Below, one piece after another: positions 15,736 through 23,314 of a stretch of DNA of 24,463 nucleotides. The notes under the pieces were generated by a model. It made no database searches. It was not told the DNA's origin and saw only the letters and a program-made list of their open reading frames with translations. The stretch spans positions 1 through 24,463 of the forward strand of contig DQRJ01000106.1 of the NCBI GenBank assembly GCA_015663855.1, given 5' to 3'. The first letter of the stretch is position 1, and each line of letters opens with the position of its first letter. Source of the stretch: Flavobacteriales bacterium (lineage in GTDB: Bacteria > Bacteroidota > Bacteroidia > Flavobacteriales_D > Sanyastnellaceae). Made by a program: the position numbers and the translations under genes.

Positions 15736-18700
15736 CTACGGATGTTCTATCAATTCATTTTCTTCTTTTAATTTCTCCAACGCTTTTTTATACTCTGTTG
15801 GAAAGACTTTTACGAAATTTTCTATTTCATTTTCCCAATCCATAAGGAGCTTTGTTGCTAGTGAACTCCCTGTATGTTTATGGTGATTTTCTATCAAACT
15901 CTTTAATTCTTCAGAATCACTCGCTGATAAACTATATAAATCCACCATTTCCAGATTACATAAAGCCTCTGCGAATATTTTTCTTTTATCGTAGACATAT
16001 GCAATTCCTCCACTCATTCCAGCTGCAAAATTTCTTCCTGTTTTACCTAAGACAATTACTTTACCACCCGTCATATATTCACATCCGTGATCACCTAAAC
16101 CCTCAACCACAGCTACAACTCCTGAATTACGAACAGCAAAACGCTCGCCCGCTATTCCGTTTATATAAGCTTCTCCTGAAACAGCTCCATAAAAACAGAC
16201 ATTCCCAGTAATAACATTTTCTTCAGCTATGAAATCTGCATTCTTCGGTTTTTTAATGATGATTTTACCACCCGAGAGACCCTTCCCTAAATAGTCGTTA
16301 GTCTCACCTTCTACAGTCATCGTAATTCCTTTGGCAGTAAACGCCCCAAAACTTTGACCTGCTGAACCTTTAAAATTTAAACGCAGGGTATCTTCTGCCA
16401 AACCAGTTTCACCATATATTTTTGAAACCTCATTAGATATCATCGCACCTACGGTTCTGTTTGTATTATTAATAGGATAATGTAATTCGGTTTCTACTTG
16501 ATGCTCTATCGCTGCTTTAGCATCTCGACAAATTGTGACATCTAAAACATTGTCTAAATTATGTTCTTGTTTTTCGACATTGCGTAGCGCTTTGCTCCCT
16601 TCTATTTTAGGACTGTATAATATTGCAGATAAATCAATCCCCCTTGCTTTGTATTTATCAATTGCCTTATTGGCGTTGATTTTATCTACTTGCCCTACCA
16701 TTTCATTCACAGTTCTATACCCTAGCTGAGCCATAATTTGTCTCAATTCTTCTGCCACGAAGTACATGAAATTAATAACGTGCTCTGGGGTCCCTTTAAA
16801 GTTTTTACGCAATTCAGGGTCTTGTGTCGCTATACCAACAGGACAGGTATTAAGATGACAAGCCCTCATCATAATACATCCTGAAGCGACTAGAGGAGCT
16901 GTAGCAAAACCGAACTCTTCAGCTCCCAGAAGGGCCGCTACAGCGACATCTCTACCGGTCTTTAATTGACCATCGCATTCTAAAACTACACGACCTCTTA
17001 AATTGTTTAATATTAGCGTTTGCTGAGCTTCTGCAAGACCTAACTCCCATGGTAAACCTGTATGTTTAAGAGATGTCAAGGGAGCTGCGCCGGTTCCGCC
17101 ATCGGATCCTGAAATTAAAATGACATCTGCCTTTGCCTTAGTAACACCTGCCGCAATCGTACCTACCCCAATTTTCGAAACTAACTTTACATTAATTCGA
17201 GCTTCTCTATTAGCGTTTTTCAAATCATAAATTAACTGTGCTAAATCCTCGATGGAATAGATGTCGTGGTGAGGCGGTGGCGATATTAAACCTACATAAG
17301 GTGTCGAATTGCGAACTTTCGCAATCCAAGGAAATACTTTTTCACCCGGTAAGTGCCCCCCTTCACCAGGCTTTGCTCCTTGAGCCATTTTAATCTGTAT
17401 TTCTACAGCATTTGTTAAGTAATTACTCGTGACTCCAAAACGACCAGATGCAACTTGCTTGATGGCACTGTTTTTAAAATCTCCATTAGATGATCTTTTA
17501 TAACGATCTGGATTTTCGCCTCCTTCTCCAGAGTTGCTTTTCCCACCAATTCTATTCATGGCTATTGCCAAATTTTCATGTGCTTCTTGGCTTATAGAAC
17601 CATATGACATTGCTCCCGTTTTAAAACGCTTTACAATTTCTGTCCAGGGCTCTACTTCTTCAATAGAAATGGGATTTAAATTATTAAATTCAAACAAGCC
17701 CCTTATTGTCATTAAGTTCTCATTTTGCTTATTTATTTCGTCAGCATATACCTGGTAGCTTTGTTTGTTTTTAGTTCTTACAGCTTGTTGTAATTTAGAT
17801 ACTGTTGTAGGGTTAAATAGGTGTTTTTCTCCATTTCTTCTCCATCGATAATCACCACCTATTGGAAGTGTTAAATCATTGCTGTCAACTGGTTTAATAA
17901 AGGCTGTTTCATGTCTTTTTCTAATATCTTTTTCTAGAGCAAACAGACCGATCCCTCCTATTCTAGAGGGCGTATAGGGGAAGTACTTCTCTGTAAATGT
18001 CGTCTTCAACCCTAGTATTTCAAAGATTTGTGAAGCTCTATAAGAATGTAAAGTAGAGATCCCTATTTTATTCATAATCTTTAAAATCCCAGTCCCAATA
18101 GCTTTGTTATAGTTTTTAACGGCATGACCTTCATCAAGAATATTAACAAGATTATTTTTTACTTGACTTTTAATTATTTCATTGACCAAATACGGATTAA
18201 CAGCACTCGCTCCATAACCAAAAAGAGTAGCAAAATGATGTGGCTCCCTTGCTTCTGCCGTTTCTATTACAATTCCAAATTTTGACCTGACCCCTCTTTT
18301 GTTTAGTGTATGATGGAGATATGAACATGCTAATAGAGCCGGTATTGGTGCAACTTTCTCACTCACTCCCCTATCAGAAAGAATCACAATATTTACTCCA
18401 TTCTTTACAGCAACTTCTGCCTTAGAAAGCATTGCCTCTAGAGCAACTTCCAATCCATTAACCCCTTTTTCCATCTCATACAATATTGAGATTGAAATAG
18501 ATTTGAAGTTGGGATGATCTATGTTTTTTATTTTATTTAAATCACCATTTGAAATCACGGGGTTTTGAATGCGGAGTTTTTCAGCTTGTTCCGGAATAAC
18601 GTCAAACAGATTTATATCACTACCTATTGCCAAGCTAATATCGGTTATGATTTCTTCTCGAATCCCATCTAATGGAGGGTTGGTAACTTGTGCAAAGAGT

Positions 18701-20241
18701 TGTTTGAAATAGTTATAAAGTAATTGCGGCTTATCTGACAAAACTGCTAGAGGGATATCACTTCCCATTGAACCGATTGCTTCTTTTGCATCTGTAACCA
18801 TGGGTGAGATAATCGTTGATATATCTTCTCTTGTGTAACCAAATAGGCGTAGTCTAGTGTTATAATCGACAGTCTCAATTGGCACTTGACAACTTGTATT
18901 CGGCACGTCGACCAAGGGTAGCGTGTGATGTTTTACCCATTCCATATATGGGTGCTTTGACACTACTTTAGTTTTTATTTCTTGGTCTTCAATAATTCGT
19001 CCGCCATTCATGTCAACTAAGAACATCTTTCCTGGCTCAAGCCTGCCGTGTTTTACTACGTTTTCTGGAGCTACATCGATTACTCCAATTTCAGATGCCA
19101 TTATTACAAACCCATCCTTCGTGACTGTATATCTAGAAGGACGTAGACCATTTCTATCTAAAAGAGCTCCTATGTAATTCCCATCAGTAAACGGCACAGA
19201 GGCTGGACCATCCCAGGGCTCCATAATACATGAATTGTATTCATAAAAGGCTCTCTTTTCAGGAGACATTGTCGTGTCTTTCTCCCATGCCTCTGGAACC
19301 ATCATCATCATAACCTCTGGCAAAGATCGTCCGGTCATAAGTAGTAACTCTACAACCATGTCCATTGAAGATGAGTCTGATTTTCCGTCTAATACAATTG
19401 GAAAGAGTTTTTTAATGTCTTCGCCAAACAATTCACTTTGCATCAATTCCTCTCGCGCTCGCATTCTATTCACATTAGCACGGAGTGTGTTAATCTCACC
19501 ATTATGGCACATGTACCTGAAGGGTTGTGCCAGGTCCCATGATGGAAAAGTATTTGTAGAAAAGCGTTGATGAACCAAGGCCAGTCTCGTTACAACATCT
19601 GAGGCTTTCAAATCGATGTAGTATCTGCCTATGTCTTCAGGAATCAATAACCCTTTATAAATAACCGTGGTTGTGGACAAACTTGATACATAGAAGAAAT
19701 TTCTTTCCACCAGCTTTGATTCTCCTACCAAGTGCTCTGTTGTTTTCCTTGCTGCAAATAATTTTGCCGTGAATTGAAAATCATTCAATCCTTTTTCACC
19801 TTTCGCTACAAATATTTGACGAATTCTAGGTTCTGTTTTTGCTGCGATACTCCCTAAACTTGAGGAGTCTGTAGGGACATCTCTCCAACCTAATATTTGT
19901 AATTCTTGTTGTTGGAGTTGCTGTTCAAACATGTCAGCGCACAACTTAGACTGATTTAAATTTTTTGGTAAAAAAATCATCCCTACAGCATATTCCTTCG
20001 GTTCTGGGAGATTAAACTCACAAACTCGTTTGAAAAAATCGTGAGGAATATCCATTAAAATACCCGCACCATCACCCGTTTTTCCATCTGAACTAACAGC
20101 TCCTCTATGCTCTAGCTTAACAAGAATTTCTAAAGCATTATGAATAATCTCATTTGATTTATTCCCATGTAGGTTGCAGATAAATCCAGCCCCACAATTA
20201 TCTCTTTCAAATTCACTAGAGTATAACCCTTGATCTCTCAT
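15736..20241 (-). CDS. gltB: Glutamate synthase (NADPH) large subunit
   Basis: This 1501-residue alpha subunit carries out the glutamine-dependent amination of 2-oxoglutarate. Residues 1-15 form the short propeptide, with Cys16 (DNCGAGF) as the N-terminal nucleophile of the type II glutaminase domain (about 16-430); 'CHNGEIN' at 245-251 is part of its active site. A central domain holds 'YFPYTPSRIGGIG' near 753-765. The FMN/synthase domain runs from about 830 to 1210 ('SGSDGGTGAAPLTS', then GQLKTGRDVAVAALLGAEE). The 3Fe-4S ligands are Cys1122, Cys1128 and Cys1133. The C-terminal GXGXG beta-helix contains 'GLGDHGCEYMTGGKVIVLG'. It is complete with no frame disruption. The stop is followed after 2 bases by gltD. 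The spacer to the upstream amtB is only 56 bp, so one long transcript from the P-II gene is likely. Confidence 0.98.
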   Translation of the reverse strand: MRDQGLYSSEFERDNCGAGFICNLHGNKSNEIIHNALEILVKLEHRGAVSSDGKTGDGAGILMDIPHDFFKRVCEFNLPEPKEYAVGMIFLPKNLNQSKLCADMFEQQLQQQELQILGWRDVPTDSSSLGSIAAKTEPRIRQIFVAKGEKGLNDFQFTAKLFAARKTTEHLVGESKLVERNFFYVSSLSTTTVIYKGLLIPEDIGRYYIDLKASDVVTRLALVHQRFSTNTFPSWDLAQPFRYMCHNGEINTLRANVNRMRAREELMQSELFGEDIKKLFPIVLDGKSDSSSMDMVVELLLMTGRSLPEVMMMMVPEAWEKDTTMSPEKRAFYEYNSCIMEPWDGPASVPFTDGNYIGALLDRNGLRPSRYTVTKDGFVIMASEIGVIDVAPENVVKHGRLEPGKMFLVDMNGGRIIEDQEIKTKVVSKHPYMEWVKHHTLPLVDVPNTSCQVPIETVDYNTRLRLFGYTREDISTIISPMVTDAKEAIGSMGSDIPLAVLSDKPQLLYNYFKQLFAQVTNPPLDGIREEIITDISLAIGSDINLFDVIPEQAEKLRIQNPVISNGDLNKIKNIDHPNFKSISISILYEMEKGVNGLEVALEAMLSKAEVAVKNGVNIVILSDRGVSEKVAPIPALLACSYLHHTLNKRGVRSKFGIVIETAEAREPHHFATLFGYGASAVNPYLVNEIIKSQVKNNLVNILDEGHAVKNYNKAIGTGILKIMNKIGISTLHSYRASQIFEILGLKTTFTEKYFPYTPSRIGGIGLFALEKDIRKRHETAFIKPVDSNDLTLPIGGDYRWRRNGEKHLFNPTTVSKLQQAVRTKNKQSYQVYADEINKQNENLMTIRGLFEFNNLNPISIEEVEPWTEIVKRFKTGAMSYGSISQEAHENLAIAMNRIGGKSNSGEGGENPDRYKRSSNGDFKNSAIKQVASGRFGVTSNYLTNAVEIQIKMAQGAKPGEGGHLPGEKVFPWIAKVRNSTPYVGLISPPPHHDIYSIEDLAQLIYDLKNANREARINVKLVSKIGVGTIAAGVTKAKADVILISGSDGGTGAAPLTSLKHTGLPWELGLAEAQQTLILNNLRGRVVLECDGQLKTGRDVAVAALLGAEEFGFATAPLVASGCIMMRACHLNTCPVGIATQDPELRKNFKGTPEHVINFMYFVAEELRQIMAQLGYRTVNEMVGQVDKINANKAIDKYKARGIDLSAILYSPKIEGSKALRNVEKQEHNLDNVLDVTICRDAKAAIEHQVETELHYPINNTNRTVGAMISNEVSKIYGETGLAEDTLRLNFKGSAGQSFGAFTAKGITMTVEGETNDYLGKGLSGGKIIIKKPKNADFIAEENVITGNVCFYGAVSGEAYINGIAGERFAVRNSGVVAVVEGLGDHGCEYMTGGKVIVLGKTGRNFAAGMSGGIAYVYDKRKIFAEALCNLEMVDLYSLSASDSEELKSLIENHHKHTGSSLATKLLMDWENEIENFVKVFPTEYKKALEKLKEENELIEHP

Positions 20242-20255
20242 TCGTTTAGCTTTAT

Positions 20256-20265
20256 GGATTTATTA
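20256..20265 (-). promoter_or_regulatory. Leader decamer upstream of gltB shared with the lrp leader
   Basis: The minus strand reads TAATAAATCC, 15-24 bases before the gltB ATG. The same decamer occurs at 12905-12914, 18-27 bases before the lrp ATG, inside the 39-bp dyad. This is a possible half-site for the same regulator, though AT-rich decamers can match by chance. Confidence 0.3.
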
Positions 20266-20297
20266 ACTAGTCTGTTGTGTAATTCAAAATGTAAAAA

Positions 20298-21527
20298 CTA
20301 GTGTTCGTTTAGTCTGAAATCTGAATAAGCATTCATACCATGTTCGTGGAGGTCTAATCCTTCTAACTCTTCTTTTTCGCTCACGCGAATACCCATTGTT
20401 TTCTTTAGGGTAAAGAAGATGATAAAAGAAGAACTGATGCATATAGCAGCATAAGAAGCAACACCTATAAGTTGCGATGAGAATTGTGACCATCCCGCTA
20501 GATTGCCAAAGATGCCTACAGCTAGAGTTCCCCAAACACCACAAATCAGATGTACCGCAATTGCTCCCACAGGGTCGTCTAATTTGAGCCTGTCGATAAA
20601 AGCAACGCCAAGCACAATAATTACACCTGCAATACCCCCAATCATTATAGCTTCTGAAGGACTCATCAAATCTGCACCCGCTGTAATACTTACCAATCCC
20701 CCTAAAATACCATTTAGAAACATGGTTAAATCGTAATTTTTATAAAGAATTGTAGAAAATATAAATGAAGCTACTCCACCTGCTGACGCAGCTAAACATG
20801 TAGTTACAAGTGTTAATGAAGTTAGTTCTGGATCTGCGGAAAGTACAGAGCCGCCATTAAACCCAAACCATCCTAACCATAATATTAATACGCCAGCAGT
20901 AGCCAATGGGATGTTGTGACCAAGTATAACCAACGTATTGCCATCCTTATCAAATTTCCCAGTACGCGCTCCTAACAATGATATACCCACAAGTGCTGCC
21001 CAACCACCTACAGAGTGAACTAATGTTGATCCTGCAAAATCATAAAAGCCTAGATCATCTAGAAAACCACCACCCCATTTCCACGATCCAGCTATTGGAT
21101 ATATGACGGAAATGTAAATAACGACGAATATCATAAACGGCCCCAGTTTTATTCGTTCTGCTACCGCTCCAGAAACAATGGTTGCTGCTGTCGCAGCAAA
21201 CATACCCTGAAATAAGAAATCTGTCCAATACGTATATCCTGTATTATAAGCTAGATCTAAGGTGTTATCAGCGCTCAATGGGGCATCTAGCCCGAATCCA
21301 GCAAATCCTATAAAACCATTAAAATTTCCGGGATACATTAGATTGAATCCGACAAGACAATATAGAAGAAGGCCTACAGTAATTATAAAGATATTCTTGA
21401 AGAGAATATTAATGGTGTTTTTTTGTCTGGTTAAGCCAATCTCAAGTAAAGAGAAGCCCAGGTGCATGAAAAATACTAATGCAGTACATATCATCATCCA
21501 AATGTTGTTCTCAACTAAGTTATTCAT
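20298..21527 (-). CDS. amtB: Ammonium transporter
   Basis: This 409-residue AmtB/Mep/Rh channel has about eleven hydrophobic segments and conducts ammonium/ammonia across the inner membrane. The pore histidines are His171 in 'AGSTLVHSVGGWAALVG' and His326 in 'AVHLICGVWG'. The outer gate and vestibule region 'FLFQGMFAATAATIVSGAVAER' (about 104-125) is intact. The family signatures 'GSWKWGGGFLDDLGFYDFAG' and 'NGGSVLSADPELT' are clear. Its ATG is 18 bases downstream of the P-II gene stop, the usual glnK-amtB arrangement in which P-II blocks the pore when nitrogen is sufficient. The C-terminal tail 'HEHGMNAYSDF' resembles the P-II-contact region of other AmtBs. Confidence 0.97.
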   Translation of the reverse strand: MNNLVENNIWMMICTALVFFMHLGFSLLEIGLTRQKNTINILFKNIFIITVGLLLYCLVGFNLMYPGNFNGFIGFAGFGLDAPLSADNTLDLAYNTGYTYWTDFLFQGMFAATAATIVSGAVAERIKLGPFMIFVVIYISVIYPIAGSWKWGGGFLDDLGFYDFAGSTLVHSVGGWAALVGISLLGARTGKFDKDGNTLVILGHNIPLATAGVLILWLGWFGFNGGSVLSADPELTSLTLVTTCLAASAGGVASFIFSTILYKNYDLTMFLNGILGGLVSITAGADLMSPSEAIMIGGIAGVIIVLGVAFIDRLKLDDPVGAIAVHLICGVWGTLAVGIFGNLAGWSQFSSQLIGVASYAAICISSSFIIFFTLKKTMGIRVSEKEELEGLDLHEHGMNAYSDFRLNEH

Positions 21528-21545
21528 GTGTGTTATTTTGGATGA

Positions 21546-21884
21546 TTAGTTAAGTGTGTTTTGTCCACTCTCGCCTGTTCTAATTCTATAACTTTCGTTG
21601 ATATCAGAAACAAAAATTTTCCCGTCTCCAATCTCTCCTGTAGCTGCCGATTTTAGAATCGTTTGTATAGTAATCTCTTCAAAGTCATCGTTTACAACAA
21701 TTGATATGTGTCTACGTTGAATATCTCCTGTACTATAAGACACACCCCTATATACTTGACCTGTTTTCTCATTGCCAAGTCCTGTAACATCCCAATAGGA
21801 AAAGAAATTGACGCCTACCTGATGTAGTGCCTCTTTTACAGCATGAAATTTCGACTTTCGAATAATCGTCTCAATTTTTTTCAT
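21546..21884 (-). CDS. P-II nitrogen regulatory protein (GlnK/GlnB family)
   Basis: This 112-residue P-II signal protein binds ATP/ADP and 2-oxoglutarate and controls AmtB and other nitrogen proteins. The B-loop 'TGEIGDGKIFV' is at 82-92, the C-terminal nucleotide loop 'YRIRTGESG' at 99-107, and the T-loop spans about 37-55. Tyr50 in 'YRGVSY' aligns with Tyr51, the uridylylation site in enterobacteria. The T-loop is one residue shorter than in E. coli GlnB and differs in key spots: Glu39 where Gln39 contacts Mg and 2-oxoglutarate, and Arg57 where Lys58 is usual. It therefore belongs to a divergent subgroup, probably a Bacteroidota lineage. It lies directly upstream of amtB and 2 bases after a broken porin gene. 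Confidence 0.93.
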   Translation of the reverse strand: MKKIETIIRKSKFHAVKEALHQVGVNFFSYWDVTGLGNEKTGQVYRGVSYSTGDIQRRHISIVVNDDFEEITIQTILKSAATGEIGDGKIFVSDINESYRIRTGESGQNTLN

Positions 21885-21886
21885 CG

Positions 21887-22423
21887 TTATTCTAATGTGA
21901 CGCCGGATGTTAAGATTACATTCCCGGCATCGGGGTTAATTATGAGTGAAGTATTTACAGGTAAACTAAGCGACTTGCTTAGTGGCATATTTTTGGATAA
22001 ACCCACTCCTAGATGAATTATTCCATCTTCATCTGTGAACAGATCGTAGTCATCATCATCACACAAAAAAATCAGCAAACCATGTACAAGAAATCTCTTC
22101 TTTAGTTATTGAGTAACGTAACTCAATGTCTGTTTAACCTAATATAGGCCTTAGAGAAATCGCTGCAATTGTTAACTGAAAGGGAATACATCGGTACCTG
22201 TAAAAGTGATGTTTTCCTATAATACATGCCTTGTTGAATCAAGCTGATATGATAGATACTTATCTGACGTAATTACATCCAGGAAGAAATAATAGGCAAC
22301 TCTCTGTGTTATGATATTTCCAGAAAGTAAATAAGCACCTAAATCTAATTTTAGATTACTTTCTTCGTGAGCACTTAGAGGAATACAATAATGAACAAAT
22401 ATTAATAAAAAGATGTTTTTCAT
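21887..22423 (-). pseudogene. Decayed outer-membrane porin leading the P-II/amtB operon
   Basis: The minus strand from 22423 starts a signal peptide (MKNIFLLIFVHYCIPLSA) and mature region 'ESNLKLDLGAYLLS', like the start of a beta-barrel porin of the TorF kind. That frame stops at a TAG (22217-22219). A second frame (22133 to about 22072) reads 'TDIELRYSITKEEISC' and is preceded by TAA (22134-22136). It runs into TGA after a T7 run (A7 on the plus strand, 22065-22071), and removing one base joins it to the last frame, 'DDDDYDLFTDEDGIIHLGVG', which ends 'NVILTSGVTLE' two bases before the P-II gene. The alternating strands and operon position fit a porin found next to glnK-amtB in marine Bacteroidota. 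At 537 bp it is shorter than an intact family member. At least three lesions argue against a single sequencing error. Confidence 0.65.
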
Positions 22424-22469
22424 GTGAATTTGAATTTTTATATTAACCCCTTATTTGAGTGAATTTCTT

Positions 22470-22477
22470 CAAATATA
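22470..22477 (-). promoter_or_regulatory. Bacteroidota -7 element of the nitrogen operon
   Basis: The minus strand reads TATATTTG, a perfect TAnnTTTG, with TTA 19 bases further upstream. It lies 47-54 bases before the porin-remnant ATG (22423). Because the porin is broken, transcripts from here would carry a leader of about 580 bases before the P-II start codon. Confidence 0.5.
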
Positions 22478-23022
22478 GACAAAATATATTTAACCCTAAT
22501 CAACATAAACATCAGTAAACAAAGGAATCCAAGTAATAAATGAGTGTGATTTGTGAATACGGTTTTTTTACACATTCGTAGATTTCATAATTACGATAAT
22601 CACATATATTACCGCTTTATCAACGATATTCACTTTTATTTTATTTTTAGCTATCCACATCAAATCTAATATCACGATTTACTGTAAAAGATGACCCAGA
22701 TGTAGACACGCAAAAAAATAGCGCACTCACTTCGGTATGTTAAACGTAAATCTAGAAGGCTGTTCAGCTCAGGTGAGAAGATCGCTATTGTTATCGAATG
22801 GTTTTAAACCGAATTATTAACTATTTTCAATAGATAAAGAATTCGCTCGCTCTAATTGGGGACTACGATACAGCATGTGAATGATGCACCCCACCTGTGA
22901 CTCAGAGTAAACTTAACTCGAGCGGATTTTTTGCGATTACCCCATTTAGGGACTTCTGAAATGGAAAAATCCTCGTAAATTGGGTTAATAAGAAAAGAGA
23001 TGTGATTTCAGTACGGTGGAAT

Positions 23023-23156
23023 TTACTCTTGCGCTAATTTGATTTTCTCTATCAACTCTGATGTTGTAGAAAAATCCAATTCTTCTTTTTTTGCTTGTAA
23101 GTCGTCAGCATAAGTTGGACAAATAATAAGAGAAGAAGGATATTAAGTATTTTCAT
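23023..23156 (-). pseudogene. Frameshifted signal-peptide-bearing gene start
   Basis: ATG at 23154-23156 (minus) opens MKILNILLLLLFVQL, a good signal-peptide core. A change of frame then gives YADDLQAKKEELDFSTTSEL and 'IEKIKLAQE' up to TAA at 23023-23025. The join would restore a hydrophilic mature start directly after the hydrophobic core. The protein family is not recognised. It could also be an unrelated short frame. Confidence 0.35.
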
Positions 23157-23227
23157 GACATTAAGGGCTAAGATTTATAGATGTACAGCAACAAGAATTA
23201 ATGCTACCGCCGCATATCTAATATTTA

Positions 23228-23246
23228 TTATCAATACAATTGATAA
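23228..23246. promoter_or_regulatory. 19-bp perfect inverted repeat over the -33 region
   Basis: TTATCAAT-ACA-ATTGATAA is an 8-bp perfect dyad with a 3-base centre. It covers the TTG (23240-23242) proposed as the -33 element of the promoter for the following plus-strand gene, which is where a repressor would bind. Confidence 0.4.
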
Positions 23247-23271
23247 GAATACCCTGAAAACAATAACTTTG
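23240..23271 (+). promoter_or_regulatory. Candidate promoter of the right-edge oxidoreductase gene
   Basis: TAACTTTG at 23264-23271 is a perfect TAnnTTTG, and TTG lies 21 bases upstream at 23240-23242. The ATG follows 44 bases downstream. Confidence 0.5.
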
Positions 23272-23314
23272 TTGAGTTCCTTCACACATAAGTTAATTTA
23301 ATTATTGATCCGGG

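Larger units (their letters stand above)
22478..23314. other. 0.84-kb gene-poor region with possible coding remnants
   Basis: No intact gene is visible on either strand between the nitrogen operon promoter and the right-hand oxidoreductase gene. Minus-strand stretches that look protein-like are 23023-23156 (signal-peptide-like start, then a frame change), 22852-23007 and 22647-22739. The rest is AT-rich and without recognisable RNA gene or mobile element. Confidence 0.6.

Noticed and set aside
20266..20303. ACTAGT repeated on both sides of the amtB-gltB spacer as a possible hairpin terminator
   Set aside because: ACTAGT is its own reverse complement, the loop would be 25 bases or more, and no T-run follows; the short gap fits co-transcription better.
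20284..20544. Minus-strand open frame overlapping the 3' end of amtB in another frame
   Set aside because: It lies inside a clearly assigned amtB frame; the peptide is rich in Arg/Cys and looks like an out-of-frame reading.
22424..23314. Insertion sequence or attachment site in the gene-poor zone
   Set aside because: No transposase-like frame, terminal inverted repeat pair, target duplication or tRNA gene could be found.
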